64,000 nucleotides of DNA from Hypericum androsaemum (GCA_963995505.1 OZ023180.1:11918689-11982688); one strand, 5' to 3'. Counted from the first letter of the stretch, positions 34,546 through 46,599 are shown. Notes: generated by a model not told the origin, from the sequence alone. Translations and numbers: made by a program.

Positions 34546-36372
34546 ATGGTGAATATGACAAAGGTGGATGAGCAAATCAAGGCGTTGGAAGAAAATTTCT
34601 CGTCCAAGGTGACGAACCTAGAGAGGAATATGGATGCGAGGCACAGCGAGTTGGACGAACACTTGAAGGAGAATACGACACGAATGGAGGAGAGCACGAG
34701 ACGCATGGAGGCGATGATGGAGATGATGCGTAGGTAAATCGCAGAGGGTTTCAAGAACTTCAATAACTTGAGGGGTAAAAGCGTCGAGGAGGATTGCTGT
34801 TTACCCTTGTTTCCTTCTGAATACGGAAATGGGTTAGGAGAACCTTCCGGCCAATTCTCGCATTCTGGGCATCTTTAAGAACGAAAAACAGAGGCTCTAG
34901 GGCAAAGGCAACAACTCAGGGTTCTTGAGGAGGAAGGCGAGCAACACCGGCAACAGATGGAAGGGCTTCAGAAAGGGTCCGAGGATTTTTTTCGATTAGT
35001 TCTCGCAGATGATGACGAAGATGGAGACTCGTTGGAATAAAAAGCTTGACGAACTGCTTGAGGCTATTACGGAAAAAGCCCATGTGAAGGACAAATCGCA
35101 TGAAGAGGACATGAATTCACCCATGCTTCCTTTTACCAACTGATTTTGATTTGCCACGGACAATGGAAAAAGATGATGGTAGTGGTTCGAATGAGGAGAG
35201 GATGGATATTTTGGTCACTACTAAAGTTCCGGCTAGAGGCGATGGGTTTAAAAAGGATGTGAGACCTTCTTTGATTTTGTTTCCACAAGATCTTCTTCAT
35301 AGGGTGGATAAAGCCAATTGTAAAGAATCCCAAGTCATTTCTGGAACATGTGACCCATCGATTGGGATGGGCGAGGTCTTGAGGCAGTGCTCTACCCTTC
35401 CAGAATGGGTTCCAGAGCTGAACACCTTAGATAAATCAAATAACTTATTTGTTCCAAAGGTCAGAAATTTTACTCTTTCCTAGTTTCAAAAAATGTGCTT
35501 GGGTAGTGTAAGATGGGAAGCTTTTCTTGAATAAGGGTGTTCATAAGAGAAGTATTGAGTTCAATCAATTGAAGTTAGTGGTTGTAGTTAAGAAATATGT
35601 GAGAAAGTTTGAGAAACTCAAGGACAAGATTGGTGGTTGTAGTATTAGTGATGTTGGTGATGGAGCATCTGATATTACAGAACTCCAATATTGTGAGATG
35701 CCATTGCTTGGTTACTGCCCAGAATTTTAGGACAAGCACTGCACATAGCTTCCAGTATTTGAATACAGAAACCTTACAGATTATTTAGATGTAATAATTG
35801 GAGAGGCAAGTGAACACATAATGGGCCAGTGAGATAATTCCACGAGAAGAATGCTGAAGAAGTTTGTTACTCTTATCACTATTCAAAATGTCAAATTGTT
35901 TGTGGATTTATGTCTGAAATTTCAGCAGCAATTTTGGCGATATCGGCCTCGATGGCGATCAAAGGGAGAACCTAGTTGCTTAGTGGAGTTTGAAGCTCTA
36001 GTTGATGTTGAACCTAGAGTGCTTATTGATGAAGTCGATGATGTAGAGCTGCAGAATATTCCACGAACATGAATTGCAGTGTTCATTGTTGGTATACATG
36101 GAGTTGTGCAACTGTTTAATATTGGTACCTTATCCATTACTTTGCTACCTTCTCCGTTGCAACTTCAAAAGCTATATTCCATTTTTGTGTGGCTTGATGA
36201 TAAACCTCAGAAGTTCTATCTCTTCCTTGTTCTCATGTTATCTCGATTCTATGCTTGTTCTGACATGAACCTTGAGGATAAGATTCTATTTGAACCAGGG
36301 AGCCAAGCTGTAAGTAGGGCAAGTATGACTAATGTTGTCAATGAAAATGAGTACCTGAGGAACCAACCCTAA
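34546..36372 (+). pseudogene. Degraded Ty3-gypsy GAG region
   Basis: The ATG at 34546 opens a coiled-coil start (VDEQIKALEENFSSKVTNLE, then heptad-like EESTRRMEAMMEMM) to a stop at 34735. It resembles in style the GAG start at 26663. Later open pieces at 35151-35483 and 35527-35730 (KKYVRKFEKLKDKIGG) and 35851-36072 may be GAG or spacer remnants. No zinc finger, protease or polymerase motif is visible. Confidence 0.5.
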
Positions 36373-36728
36373 GAGAAAGAACAATAGGAAAAAGAATAAA
36401 GGTGGAAGTAATGACAAAAAGGGTGATGAAGAAGAGCGAAAGTTGGTACTGCTATTTGCTTTGATTCCAAAAGTGGAGTTGATATTCATGGCTTGCCATC
36501 AACTGTTGTCTTTTGTGTTCAAGGAGGAGGATGATATTATGAAAGGAGTTCATTTGGCACACAGACAAAGAAAGACTGTAGATCTTCTTAGTTTTACAGA
36601 TTCAATGTCTGCTATTGATTCAGTGTTGCTGCAGATTCAATGTCTGCAATTTTTACAGTTACAGGATCGTCAACTGCTGCATTTTTGCTGGAACCAAATT
36701 CAACCATTACTGCAGAATCTGTTATTTT

Positions 36729-37940
36729 TCGGAGGTGGTGTACTTGATTATGATCTGGTATAGTCGAGGCAAGAGTTAGACTCTTTTTCTGTAAGATGAG
36801 ATTGTCCCGCATTCAGTGATTATGGACTGCAGCAGTCATCTCCAAGATAAAATGACTAGGCTACTTTCGATTGAGCGTCGTCAAGTAGAACAGCATCTTC
36901 TGTTGCTACCTCTTGAACTCGGTACCGTTGAACTTGGCCGGCCTTTCGGCGTGGATAGTTCCCGGGATCACTGGCACTGGTATTGGTGCAGAGTTTGATG
37001 ATGCTATCTTCAAGTACACTGATCTTGTCTTACGATTCTTGTTTGTCAGAGGTGGTATACTTGATTAGGATCTGGTATAGTCAAGGCAAGAGTTGGACTC
37101 TTTCTCCGTAAGACGAGATTGTCCCGTATTCAGTGATTACGGACTGCGGCAATCGTCTCCAAGATAAAATGACTAAGCTACTTTCGAGTTTGTAGCACAA
37201 CAACTCTCAAAGTTTCAGGCAAACCTTAGATATTCGAACTTTTCTGAGAGAGAGAACTATTGATAAAGAATGATCATGCAATGAGTTTCGGGGTGCTTTG
37301 CAAATGAGGGAGAGATGCCTATTTATAGATTGCTGGATGGGAGGCAGGCAGGCAGCCCGAAAAGTTACATCTATTTGGATGACAGTCAGGCTGCCCATTC
37401 AGGTCCCTTCCACAGCCAGATCATGCCTCTTCGGTAGGCATTCTGGATAGGCCTTATCACCAGGCAACTTACGTCCCTTTGTTTACCAGATTGCTCCAGC
37501 CTCTTCGCGTCGCTTCGTGGATATCCTGGAAGGTGCTCGTGGCCCCTCGTTACTTTGGTAGCTACGCAACTCTCTCTGAACTCGGGCAAAAGACTTAAGG
37601 CTCCTCTAGACGATGCGCACGTGCGAAGTGCCAAGTGCACCACAAAGCGCCAAGTGCACCACAAAGTGTCCATTGCGACCTGCGTCCAATGCGCCATACG
37701 TACATGCGCGTACGAGTGCACGAGCATGAGCGCGTGCTCAGATAGTGTTCCGCACCATCCTCGCAACGGTCCGAGTTGGCTTTGCAGGCGGTCAACTTAT
37801 TTCCTAGCTAACAAGAAGTTTCTCCTTATAAACTAGGAAATGTTTGTATCATTTTTCAATGTGGAATTGCCTTTTCCCATTCCATATTGGGCCTCCTACT
37901 TTTGGACTTTTTGCTTGAAGCCCATCATTCAATTCCAACA
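36729..37940 (-). mobile_element. Collapsed copia element (relative of the 5.6-11.7 kb element)
   Basis: On minus: a full LTR (37940-37046), a leader and about 50 codons of gag start (37045-36871), then directly the end piece of the second LTR (36870-36729). Sequence matches the copia element at 5589-11663, for example TTGAACTCGGTACCGTTGAACTT and CTTTCGGCGTGGA. The gag ATG is changed to ATA. A deletion of nearly all of gag-pol plus most of the 3' LTR occurred between a CGA/GA match. No target duplication was found. Confidence 0.82.
37046..37940 (-). repeat. LTR of collapsed copia element (895 bp)
   Basis: Begins on minus at TGTTGGAATTGAATG (37940) and ends CCTCTGA (37046). It shares the outline of the LTRs at 5589-6558 and 10944-11663, including a TATA-like site near 37320. 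Confidence 0.8.
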
Positions 37941-38311
37941 TAATCATCATTTGTTAAACTTTTACAGCAGCCACATGTTGCTGCAATTTTGCAGAAACCA
38001 TGTCATAATTTTATGCAGATTCGCCACCTGATTTATTGATGCAAAATCCCACCTCTAAGCTACTCATTTATGCAAGTTTACCATCTGGTGTAAGAGGGAA
38101 GTGTACTCATTGTGGCACTAGCTGTAGGATCAGAGTTGTCTGCACTTGCTGTAAAATGGAAAGGAAAAACAACAAGTGTTGGAGACTTGGGCCAACATAA
38201 GTGATGATGATGCGACTTGGGAAGACATTTCAGATTTGTAGAGAAAATTCCCTGAGTTCGTTGATGGGCTTAAGCTTCAACCTTGAGGACAAAGTTGCTA
38301 AAGGAGGAGGC

Positions 38312-38564
38312 TGTTATGAGAAGAGGGCCTTTCTGTAATAAGGCCGAATGTATAGGATTGTACTGAACTTTGGCTTAAACCGACTTAAGGGCCTATAAAT
38401 ATGTAGCTTAGAAGTAGTTGTGATAATTCTGATATTTTTGACATTAATCCTGAGAAACAGAACGTTGCTTCTCTTCTTCCTCTCTCTATCTCTTCTATTC
38501 TCCAATCCCAAATTCTATCCCCAATTGTATCTTAGAACTCTAATTCCCAATCAGGGACATAACA
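38312..38564 (+). repeat. 3' LTR of deleted Ty3-gypsy
   Basis: TGTTATGAGAAG to GGGACATAACA, preceded by AAAGGAGGAGGC, followed by CAACC. Confidence 0.88.
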
Positions 38565-40033
38565 CAACCTTGTTCCAGATGCACCATGGCTGGCCTTTGT
38601 TAAACTTTTGTTATCTGTCCTCAGACCTCTATCAAACTGATGAGAATTCATTCCCAGCTTAACTGCTCGGTCATCTACATCTTTTGATGTGCTGGCTTTG
38701 GTTGCCTTCCGATTGGAATAAACCTGATGGGGAAGAAGGCCAAGCAAATACTTCTTCAGCGATTATCTCTAACATTGTTCTGAGCTGGGTTTCCTTCCAA
38801 GCTAATAGTTTGCAACGAGTTGTAGTTGGTTGCAAGCTGACCCAGACACTTGGCTGTGGAGATCTAGTTGAAAAGAAGATCCAGGACTACAAGCTTCAGA
38901 AGACGATGCAGACCCTCTACTTCACTTATTTTGTTTCCCGCCAAGTACAACTCCTTCAAAGATAACAAGAAGCCAAACATGTTTAACAAAAAGAATTTCA
39001 TTAGAATTAGAGATTGAGGGACTCCGAAAAAAATGCCAGCGATAGAAAGGCAAAAGAGCAATCTACTGAAATTCAATGATAACATACCATGTCCAATTCT
39101 CAGTATCCGATTATAGCTCAAGTCCAGGACATGAAGTCGTGTAAGCTCCCGTAATCCCTCGATGGCGAAAATAATGTTTTTGGATAGATCCAGAGTAAGA
39201 AGTCCTCTTGGAAGAGAACCTGAAGTAATTTTCACTGGAACAGTAGTGAAGGAATCATTGCTTTAGAATAAAAGATAGTATTAGACTCCATATCTGAAAA
39301 AAACTAGGAAGAAATGGGCTTCTGATCAAAGAAACAAGCCTATGAAATTGCCTGACAAATTCAGGACCTTCAGACCAAAAAATGCACTTAAAAATGGGAT
39401 TATAGCCAATCCATGATTTGACAGCTGAGCTACGGTAACAGAAGGGGTTTGGATTGGATACGAAATGTTCTCATTCCGAACCGTTTGAAGTGAAAACATG
39501 CGGGAGCTTTTTTACAAAAATGCTAAAATATAGGGACCAAAATAAAAAAGTCATACATGTCGGTATCGTAAACGGGACATGTCGGTATCGCAAACACAGG
39601 CTGGAACAAAGGTCGGTATCACATAACAGCGCATGCCAGTATCATGACCGGGGCATGTCGGTATCGTAAACGGAAAATGTTAGTGCGGTCCCTCTTCACT
39701 CTACCAGGAGAATCCTTAAAGAAGAGATGTATCTTTTAGCCGCTTCCATGCCAGGAGAATCCTTCTCGACCACTTTTGCAACAAACAACCGACCATCTGG
39801 AACATCTGCTGATTTCTTTGGTGGGTCATCTTAGAACTTTGGCCTGCGACATCATGACCCAGTTGTGGATTTGAAGATTCCGCATTTCCCAAATTCACAT
39901 CATCCATGATAGGTATTACCCAGTCTTTGGCTGATGCCATGTAATTAGAACTATCATAATTATCATTGAAGGCATTTGTGTGATCGTTTATCTCAGCTTT
40001 GCACAAGCTATCATCTTCTACTTTATCTTCCAT
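38565..40033 (-). pseudogene. LRR protein of the plant 'outer arm dynein light chain 1' type, broken
   Basis: Minus-strand exons: 40033-about 39716 (KDWVIPIMDDVNLG; with a frame change, VVEKDSPGMEAAKRYISSL), about 39440-39345 (AQLSNHGLAIIPFLSAF, LKVLNLSGN), about 39240-39080 (SGSLPRGLLTLDLS, EGLRELTRLHVLDLSYNRI), and from about 38985 (KELYLAGNKISEVEGLHRLL) on to LGQLATNYNSLQT and, after another frame change, a Ser-rich tail that runs into the Ty3-gypsy insertion. The repeats follow the LxxLxLSxNxI pattern of SDS22-like LRRs. Plant proteins of this type are soluble and poorly characterised. A stop follows VLDLLFN, and frameshifts are present, so this copy is dead. It continues at 34252. Confidence 0.75.
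39556..39675 (+). repeat. Imperfect short repeats, CATGTCGGTATCGTAAACG
   Basis: Five diverged copies of an approximately 20-bp unit (CATGTCGGTATCGTAAACG and variants) lie irregularly spaced inside the intron between two LRR exons. The first and last copies are almost identical. Confidence 0.6.
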
Positions 40034-40039
40034 GATTTG

Positions 40040-40592
40040 CAGTCGGACCTCGTGTTTTGCAATATCTTTCCACCTTGATTATAGTGTATCAAGATTTTAG
40101 CATTTCGACCCAAATAAGCATTTATCAAAATCAACGGCTGAGGGGCCAATATCCTGTAAAGAGCATCCTATCAGTGGTGCAAGTTAGGTGGGAGCTCAAA
40201 AGGCGCCATTACCTCGCGCGAGGAGTTTCCTCAGAAGCCGTTCCGCCTCCAGCCTTAATGAGATAGAAACTCGACCGAAGGCTTCTAGAGAAGACCGACA
40301 CCGGCCGAGGTCGCCTCCCATCACCACCACCAGTCTCGACGCTCAAGCCGACACCTGAGTCCCTGTCGCTGCCGCATTTCACCGGCGCTCTGTGGTGGTT
40401 GTTGCTGGTTTCAACTTTCCCCCTTTCCTCAATTGGGAATGCTGAATTGGGAATTTTGGAAAATTGGGAATTGTCGGAGCTGATTGGGTGAACTCAGAGT
40501 TTTCCATATTTGAGGGCTGTTTTCTGAATTCACAGAAAGTTAGTGGACTGATTCTGTAATTTGACAAAAAAAGTCAGAATTCTAGAATCTAG
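40040..40592 (-). other. Upstream region of the LRR gene
   Basis: GC-rich block near 40200-40390 followed by AT-rich sequence. It could contain the leader of the minus-strand LRR gene. No clear coding exon. Confidence 0.3.
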
Positions 40593-40601
40593 GTGAAAAG
40601 A

Positions 40602-40760
40602 GGGCAAATTACTGTGGTATCTCTCGTGTTTGACTAAATCAACAATTTATTCTCCCGTGTTTCAAAAATTATTCTCCTGTCCCCCGTGTTTGATTTTATT
40701 ATACTCTCGGGTCCCTCGCTGATGTCATCTTTTTTTGTCACTAAAATGATAATAATACCC
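40602..40760 (+). repeat. Left inverted arm
   Basis: Pairs with 41835-41987. Confidence 0.7.
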
Positions 40761-41834
40761 TTGCCCAATCAATCCATATATTCGGTCATCTTCTCTGGTC
40801 ACTTTTTCTGGTGAAAACTAACTTCCGATCATTCCTTATTCTTTCGATCTCCTCAATCTCTCTCTCTCTAAACCCTCCGACTTTGAATCTCTCTGTTAGA
40901 GCTTAAAGAGAGGGGAAATGCTGAGCTATTCCTTCCGCCATAACAGAACCAAAGAATACAAAGAGGTGGAAGAGACCCACTACGACGTCGTTGATTGGAT
41001 CAGTTCTTGTTCCTATTTTGATGTGTTAGAAGAGCAACCTTCACAATTAATTTTTTAGATCCACCGGAGGGAAAATAACAGGCAAAAGCCCTTAATTTCC
41101 TAAACCAGAATTTGCGCATCAAATGTCACCACAGTTCACCGGAGGGAAAATTACGGTCAAGGGGGCAACCGCATCATAGCCCTTAATTTCCTCCACCTTC
41201 TCCAGTTCACTTCCTCTCTCTGAAGAAGAAAACCGCCTAGTAAGGTCTAGCGCGAAAGTGAATGAGTAAGGGGGAAACACAAGGAAAGGGATGAGTGGGG
41301 CGAGAGAGGAAGGGACAAAAAAATTCCATCGGCATCGGCGAGAGAGGAAGGCGATTACTTCTTAGTTTCTGGTTGTGGATTCGTCGTCGGTGAGAAAGGG
41401 ATGCAGATGTACCTCAACAGCATCGTCGTCTTCATGGTCGGCAGCAGCTATGCCGCCGTCCCCCCTCTACAGCCGCTTTTGCTAGGCCACTGGCTACGGT
41501 GGCACCATCCAACGCCGCGAGCTCACCATAAAAACAAACACAATACCCATTAAAAAAATTGAAACTTCAGTTATCGAAACCCAGTTGGCACTGACAGAGA
41601 GAGGAAGAGAGATAGAGACACGCACGATTGAGGCACCTTTGGCGCCCATGAGAAGAACCTAAACCAAAAACCCAATAGAGGATTTCCTTTGCATGCCAGC
41701 GACAGAGCCGTGTTGAGGGTCGATCGAGAGGAAGGAAGACACAAGAGCTTAGTTCCGATGTTTTTTGGACGGCGACAAGAACAGATCCAATCTGAGGAAG
41801 AGAATAGTTTTTTTAAGTGTAATTTGGTCATTGC

Positions 41835-41987
41835 AATGACAAATACAAAAAAATTGATTGATGATGTCAGCCAGGTACATGAGAGTATAATAAAATCAAA
41901 CACGGGGGACGGGAGAATAATGTTTGAAACACAGGGGACTAAATTATCAATTTAGTCAAATATGAAAGACACCACATTAATTTGCAC
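41835..41987 (-). repeat. Right inverted arm
   Basis: Reverse complement matches 40602-40760. Confidence 0.7.
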
Positions 41988-42045
41988 TAAAAATAGAATT
42001 GTACCTAAATACTAATAATACCTCTGATGTAATATCACTTCTAAG

Positions 42046-45000
42046 TTTTTTTTGGTGGAAGAGGAAGGGCTAAAACCCCTAAATATATAACGAAAATGGC
42101 CAATTACATTATACTAACTGCAAGGCCCCCTCTCGGCCTCTTGTGAGGTTGTAACCTTCAGCCTCGTCAAAACCCTATCACGTGAAAACTCAGTGGGAAA
42201 AATTTGTGATGGGGAAAGAGTACCTTAGGAAAGAACGTCCCCTCTTGGCGTTTAGGATATCGCATAACCTGGCCTTACACCATCACTAGATAATACATCT
42301 TGAGAAGGAAAGTCCCCTAGGCTTCGTGCCATCAACATCTCTAGAAATACGAGTACATCGAGGAAGACTAACTCCCCGCAAGCCATCCAAATACACATCC
42401 ATGCAAAAGTCTGAGGGAACATAAAAAATAACATACTCAATGGAAATCTCAAGGGCAAACTTGGATAGCGTATCCGCCACCCGATTATCCTTACGCTAGG
42501 TATATTGAAGTTCAATCTCCCAATCATTCGCCAGTAGCTCCCTTGCCCTCAATATGAGAGTAGCCAGGGGGTGGGCTCGAACAACTAGACGTCCAACATA
42601 GAAGATAGCCAGAGACGAGTCCACCTACAACAGAACCCTCCTGAACCCCCTCCCTCAGGCCATCTGAAGACCAAGGATAAGGGCCCAGAGCTCTGCAGCT
42701 AAGGAGGTACAACTCCCAATGCTCATAGCGAACCCGCATAACCAAATACCGCCCAGATCACAGATGATACCACCACCCCCAGCAGGACCCGAGTTGCCCA
42801 TTGAAGCTCTAACCATATTGAGCTAGACAAAGTCCTTCACAGCTCACTTCCAGGAAACTAGAATCTTCTGACGAGAGGGTAATAGAGTATTCTGGTCCGC
42901 TAGGACACGAGCAAACTCCCGTGCTTGTGAAGTGATGAGGAAAGGGGGTGCCCTGATGTAGTGCTAGGACAAAAAGCCGAGTCACTTCACCATCACTATA
43001 GCCACCAACAGACCCTCATGAAAGTCATAGCCCACGGAGAGCCCCTAATAGGAGTGGTGGTATCAGAAATATTGGCCCAAAGCCACCGGCGAGGATCCAT
43101 GTCAGTGTAGAAGCCACGTGGCGGTCGTGGTAGGAGAGAAGCCCACACCGACTTAGAGAACCTGCAATCACGAGATATGTGCATCAGTGACTTGAACCAC
43201 ATCTCAGGCACGTATCATCTCTGTAAAGTGCCTCTGCGCCCTCTCTGCTTTCACCATCAACCTGTAATGACAGAACAGCCAATTGAAAAATTGAATCCTC
43301 TTAGGAACTCGTAAGGTCTAAATTGGTGTCCAGATCAGGTCCGTCGGTGGCATCTCCACATCCCTGCACAACACCCTGTAAAGAGACTGAGTAGAGAATC
43401 GTCCATTCTGAGTGAGGCTCTAGGATAACGAGTCTATCCAGTCTGACAAAATCTATAAAAGAATCGAAGTCAGAGACCCAATAACATACAGAGGGGGGAA
43501 AGCCTCTAGACAAGGAATATCCTAATCATCCTTAGGGGACCAATACTCAGCCACCTACTTCCCAGCCTTTTTAGCAGGGAGATCACCAAGGAGGTAGTTT
43601 CAGAGAGAGCCACAAGTCATCCCAAAAGGACGTGCGAAGGCCATTACCCACATTTTAACGAAGACCGTGGGCAAAGGCCGGATGAGCCTTCACCTTGGCC
43701 CGCCAGGTGGTAGAAGAACTACGCTTCGACTTTAGCAGATCTAGGTCGACGCCACCCCTACCATACTTGCCAATCAGGACATGCACCTAAAGAGAATCCT
43801 AAGATGGAAAAAATTTCCATGGCAGCTTGGCAAAAGAAGACATATTGACCTTCCACATAGGCTAAAGACCAAGGCCACCTACCTTCTTAAGGAGCCACAT
43901 AGAATCCTTACTAACGAGATGGACCCGCTGGTGGTCCTGATGGGTGCCCCAAATGAATTCGCAAACACAACGGTCCATATTACAACAAAGACTGGCAGGC
44001 AATAGATCTATCTGCATAGTATAGGCGGGGATAAAATAGAGAATTGAGTGAGCGAGCATCAGATGCCCTGTCCTGCTCAAGGATCTTACCTTCCATCCAG
44101 CCATCTTGCCTTAAAACTTCTCCAAAACGTAGTGGTAGGACTGATGACAGTCTCGTCTGAGGTCACTAGGGGCACCCAAGTATTGGCCCAAGTCTGAAGT
44201 CAGGGGGATACCCATCACGTTACTGAGATAGCTCGCAAGCTCATAACCAACGTTTTGGAAAACCATGACCAAAGAAGGTCTCTAAGAGGTCACGAACCAC
44301 CTCAGCCTGGGTAACAGAGGCCTTGCACAGGAGGATCAGATCATCGGTGAATATTAGCTGAGAGAGGGGGAAATAAGATGCGAGAGTCTCTCCATGCAGA
44401 GAATAAATAGGTAAGGGGAGATAGGATCATCCTGACGAATCCCACAGGTCGGGGAGAAGGCCTTTGTCATCCCCTCATTCCAGAGAACCCGCATCAAAAT
44501 AGTCGAGACACACTTCATAATCCAGGTGATAAAAGTTGTAGGAAGACCCGCCAGGATGAGCATCTTTCAGAGGAAGTTCCAGCTAAGACGGTCATAAGCT
44601 TTCTCTAGATCTATCTTAATGACCATCTAGCCAGTGTCACCCCTTTTCTAGGGCATTGAGTGGACCACCTCCTGAAGGATAATTATATTATCTGACATAT
44701 AGTGGCCCATGACAAAGCTGAACTGCATCAGACTTACTATAGTATCAAGAAGGGCTTCAGTCTACCAACCATAATCTTAATCTATGTAATTATCTTATAG
44801 AGAATACTACAGAGGCTGATGGGCCAAAACTGGGTCAACAACTCAGGCTTCGGGACTTTAGGGAGGAAAGTGATTAAGGTGGCGTTCAGGTGGGGAGGGA
44901 AACGACCACTGCGGAAGAATTCTTGGACCTGGGCACAGACTGAATCGTCAACCACCTTCTAGTACTTTTGCAAAAAGACAACTTTGTAGCCATCCTTAAC

Positions 45001-46253
45001 CGGGGCCTTGTAGGCCCCATTTGGAAAAAAAATCACTGATCTCTGCACAACAAGTGGGGCTACACAGGTCAGATAAAAGACTGTCTTCCAAGGCATGAAA
45101 GCCATTCCAGAACAGGAGGGCCGGCCGAAGTGGCTCCTCCTCAGAGTACAGGCATCGAAAGTGATCAACATGCAAGGCACAAAAGGAGTCCTGATCTTAA
45201 AGCCACTTGCCATTAGAGGATAGGAGACCACACACCCGGTTCCCATGCCTACGAACAATCAAGGTATGAAAGAAGTGGGTATTGTGGTCTCTATAAGCAA
45301 TCCAGTGTTCCTTAGACTTTTGCATCTAGAGGAGTGCCTCCTGATCGAGGATACCTTCCAAATCAATACATAGCTTATCCTTCAGACATAGTAGGCCACG
45401 CATAACACCAGTTTCCAAGGACTTCTGAACACCCCAAGTCTAGCAATGCATCTATCCTTGTGCCTGAGGATATTTCTAAACACCTCCCGATTTAACTCGC
45501 GTAGAGGGATTCTAATGCACTACTAGCCAGGGAGGGCTTTGGCCACTAGGTGTCAAGGAAAGGTATGAAGTCAGAGTGAAGCAGCCAGGTAGCCTGAAAA
45601 TGGAAGGGCCTCTGCCTCATACTCCCCCCCTCACTGGGCCAAAGCTCGAGAAGGATCAGGGAGTGGTTAGAGGCCACCCGAGGTTGACTACCGCCTTCGG
45701 CCAGTCTAAATGACAATCTTTATTGCACAAAAAAAGATCAAGGTGTTTGGAGATCCAAGTGAAAGTCTTACGACCACGAGCCCAAGTGAATCTTGGTCCC
45801 AAAAACCTAACGTCAATGAGGCCTAAGGTATTAATATACTCCGTGAAATGTATATTCTGGTCTGAGAGGCCTCTGGAGTCCCTATGCCACTCATCGAGAG
45901 GCCGGATATCATTGAAGTCTCCTCAAAGAATCCAAGGTCCAACTATGGTGGTACCGAGAGTAATGAGCCGATTCCACATGAATTGACACTCAGTAGGTCA
46001 GGGGCTGGCGTAAACGACAGCGAGATGGAAGGTATCCTGATGGTTGCTAACGCTTGCCAGAATAAACTGGCTATCCTTAACTCGAATGGAGAGCTAAACC
46101 GTTGATTCATTCCAGAGGAGCCAGATGCCCCTATTACCCTATATGCTTTGCTCCTCGAGATCTGGGGTTCTAGGATAATTGGAATACTCGGCTGATGACA
46201 TTGAATCAAACTCCTTGTGACTTGCAGGAAGCAGGAGTTTCTGATACCACAAC
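42046..46253 (-). mobile_element. Decayed LINE (L1 clade), 5'-truncated
   Basis: On minus the order is AP endonuclease (46196-about 45700), reverse transcriptase (about 45000-43850), zinc finger (about 43200), RNase H (about 42820-42300), and a short A-run (42045-42052) at the 3' end. No ORF1 is present and the 5' side stops at the TRIM element at 46254. No LTRs. L1-type LINEs copy themselves at the nicked target. Many stops make it inert. Confidence 0.88.
42290..46196 (-). pseudogene. LINE ORF2: endonuclease, reverse transcriptase, RNase H
   Basis: Endonuclease phrases: GIWLLWNE, HLAVVYASP, GPWILRGDFNDI and FLGPRFTWARG (45800-46130). Reverse transcriptase phrases: GIRQDDPISPYLFILCMERLS (near 44410) and QLIFTDDLILLC (44341-44352 codes FTDD, where FADD is usual). 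The fingers/thumb part has MAGWKVRSLSRTGHLMLAHS (44104). A zinc-finger-like piece (SLMHISRDCRFSKSVWAS) is near 43180. RNase H phrases are AAELWAL and DNRVADTLSKFAL (near 42690 and 42465). Stops and frame changes occur throughout. Confidence 0.87.
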
Positions 46254-46513
46254 TGTGATACCCTGTAAATGATATGTACTATCTGAAATACCTTAAGTGA
46301 TTTGATTGGTACTATCCATATCAACAAGGTGCACCTTTTTTTCTAGCACACATCTTGAGAGAACTCCAAGGTTAAATACATTTGGCCGGGAGAAGGATCA
46401 GGATGGGTGACCTTCTGAAAAGTTTTTGGGATGTGTGCGAGTGAGGACAAAGCACGCTGGAAAAGACCTGTGTTGGTCTGTAGAGCCAGTCGGTCAGATC
46501 ATGGGGTGTCTCA
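46254..46513 (+). repeat. TRIM left LTR
   Basis: 260 bp, with the 5S-like segment at about 46350-46430. Confidence 0.8.
46347..46432 (+). promoter_or_regulatory. 5S rRNA-like internal promoter (left LTR)
   Basis: AGCACACATCTTGAGAGAAC through AGGATGGGTGACCTTCTG resembles the second half of plant 5S rRNA with A-box, intermediate element and C-box. It is too diverged and truncated to be a true 5S gene. Confidence 0.75.
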
Positions 46514-46515
46514 TA

Positions 46516-46527
46516 TGGTGTCAGAGC
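46516..46527 (+). other. Variant tRNA-iMet primer site
   Basis: TGGTGTCAGAGC, one base different from TGGTATCAGAGC. Confidence 0.7.
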
Positions 46528-46599
46528 AAATACGCTTCTGGGACTGTTCTGTATTCTGTCTGGCGCGACGAGGACGTCGCGTATTTAATGAGGGGTGAA

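Larger units (their letters stand above)
34258..38564 (+). mobile_element. Internally deleted Ty3-gypsy element
   Basis: LTRs of 245 and 253 bp (34258-34502, 38312-38564) start TGTTATGAGAAGA and end ACA, with TATA-like CCTATAAATA near 34338 and 38390. The primer site TGGTATCAGAG is at 34506. The interior has a coiled-coil GAG start, weak GAG-like pieces, and a chromodomain-like end (near 38185-38290; TWEDISDL), but no reverse transcriptase or integrase. Into it a copia element inserted and collapsed (36729-37940). CAACC flanks the element. It split the LRR gene on minus. Confidence 0.88.
40602..41987. mobile_element. Mutator-like element with long terminal inverted repeats
   Basis: The left arm (from 40602, GGGCAAATTACTGTGGTATC) and the reverse complement of the right arm (to 41987, GTGCAAATTAATGTGGTGTC) pair over about 150 bases, including CCCGTGTTTGATTTTATTA. 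The flanking 9-mers TGAAAAGAG and TAAAAATAG agree at 7 of 9. The 1.1-kb interior is more GC-rich than the arms and has short ORFs (for example 40919-41059, MLSYSFRHNRTKEYKEVEE) that I cannot identify. No transposase. A Pack-MULE is possible but the captured gene is unrecognised. Confidence 0.7.

Noticed and set aside
46347..46432. A real 5S rRNA gene
   Set aside because: Only the second half resembles 5S rRNA, with many changes in the boxes, and it occurs at equal places in two LTR-like repeats with a primer site between them. A TRIM element explains it better.
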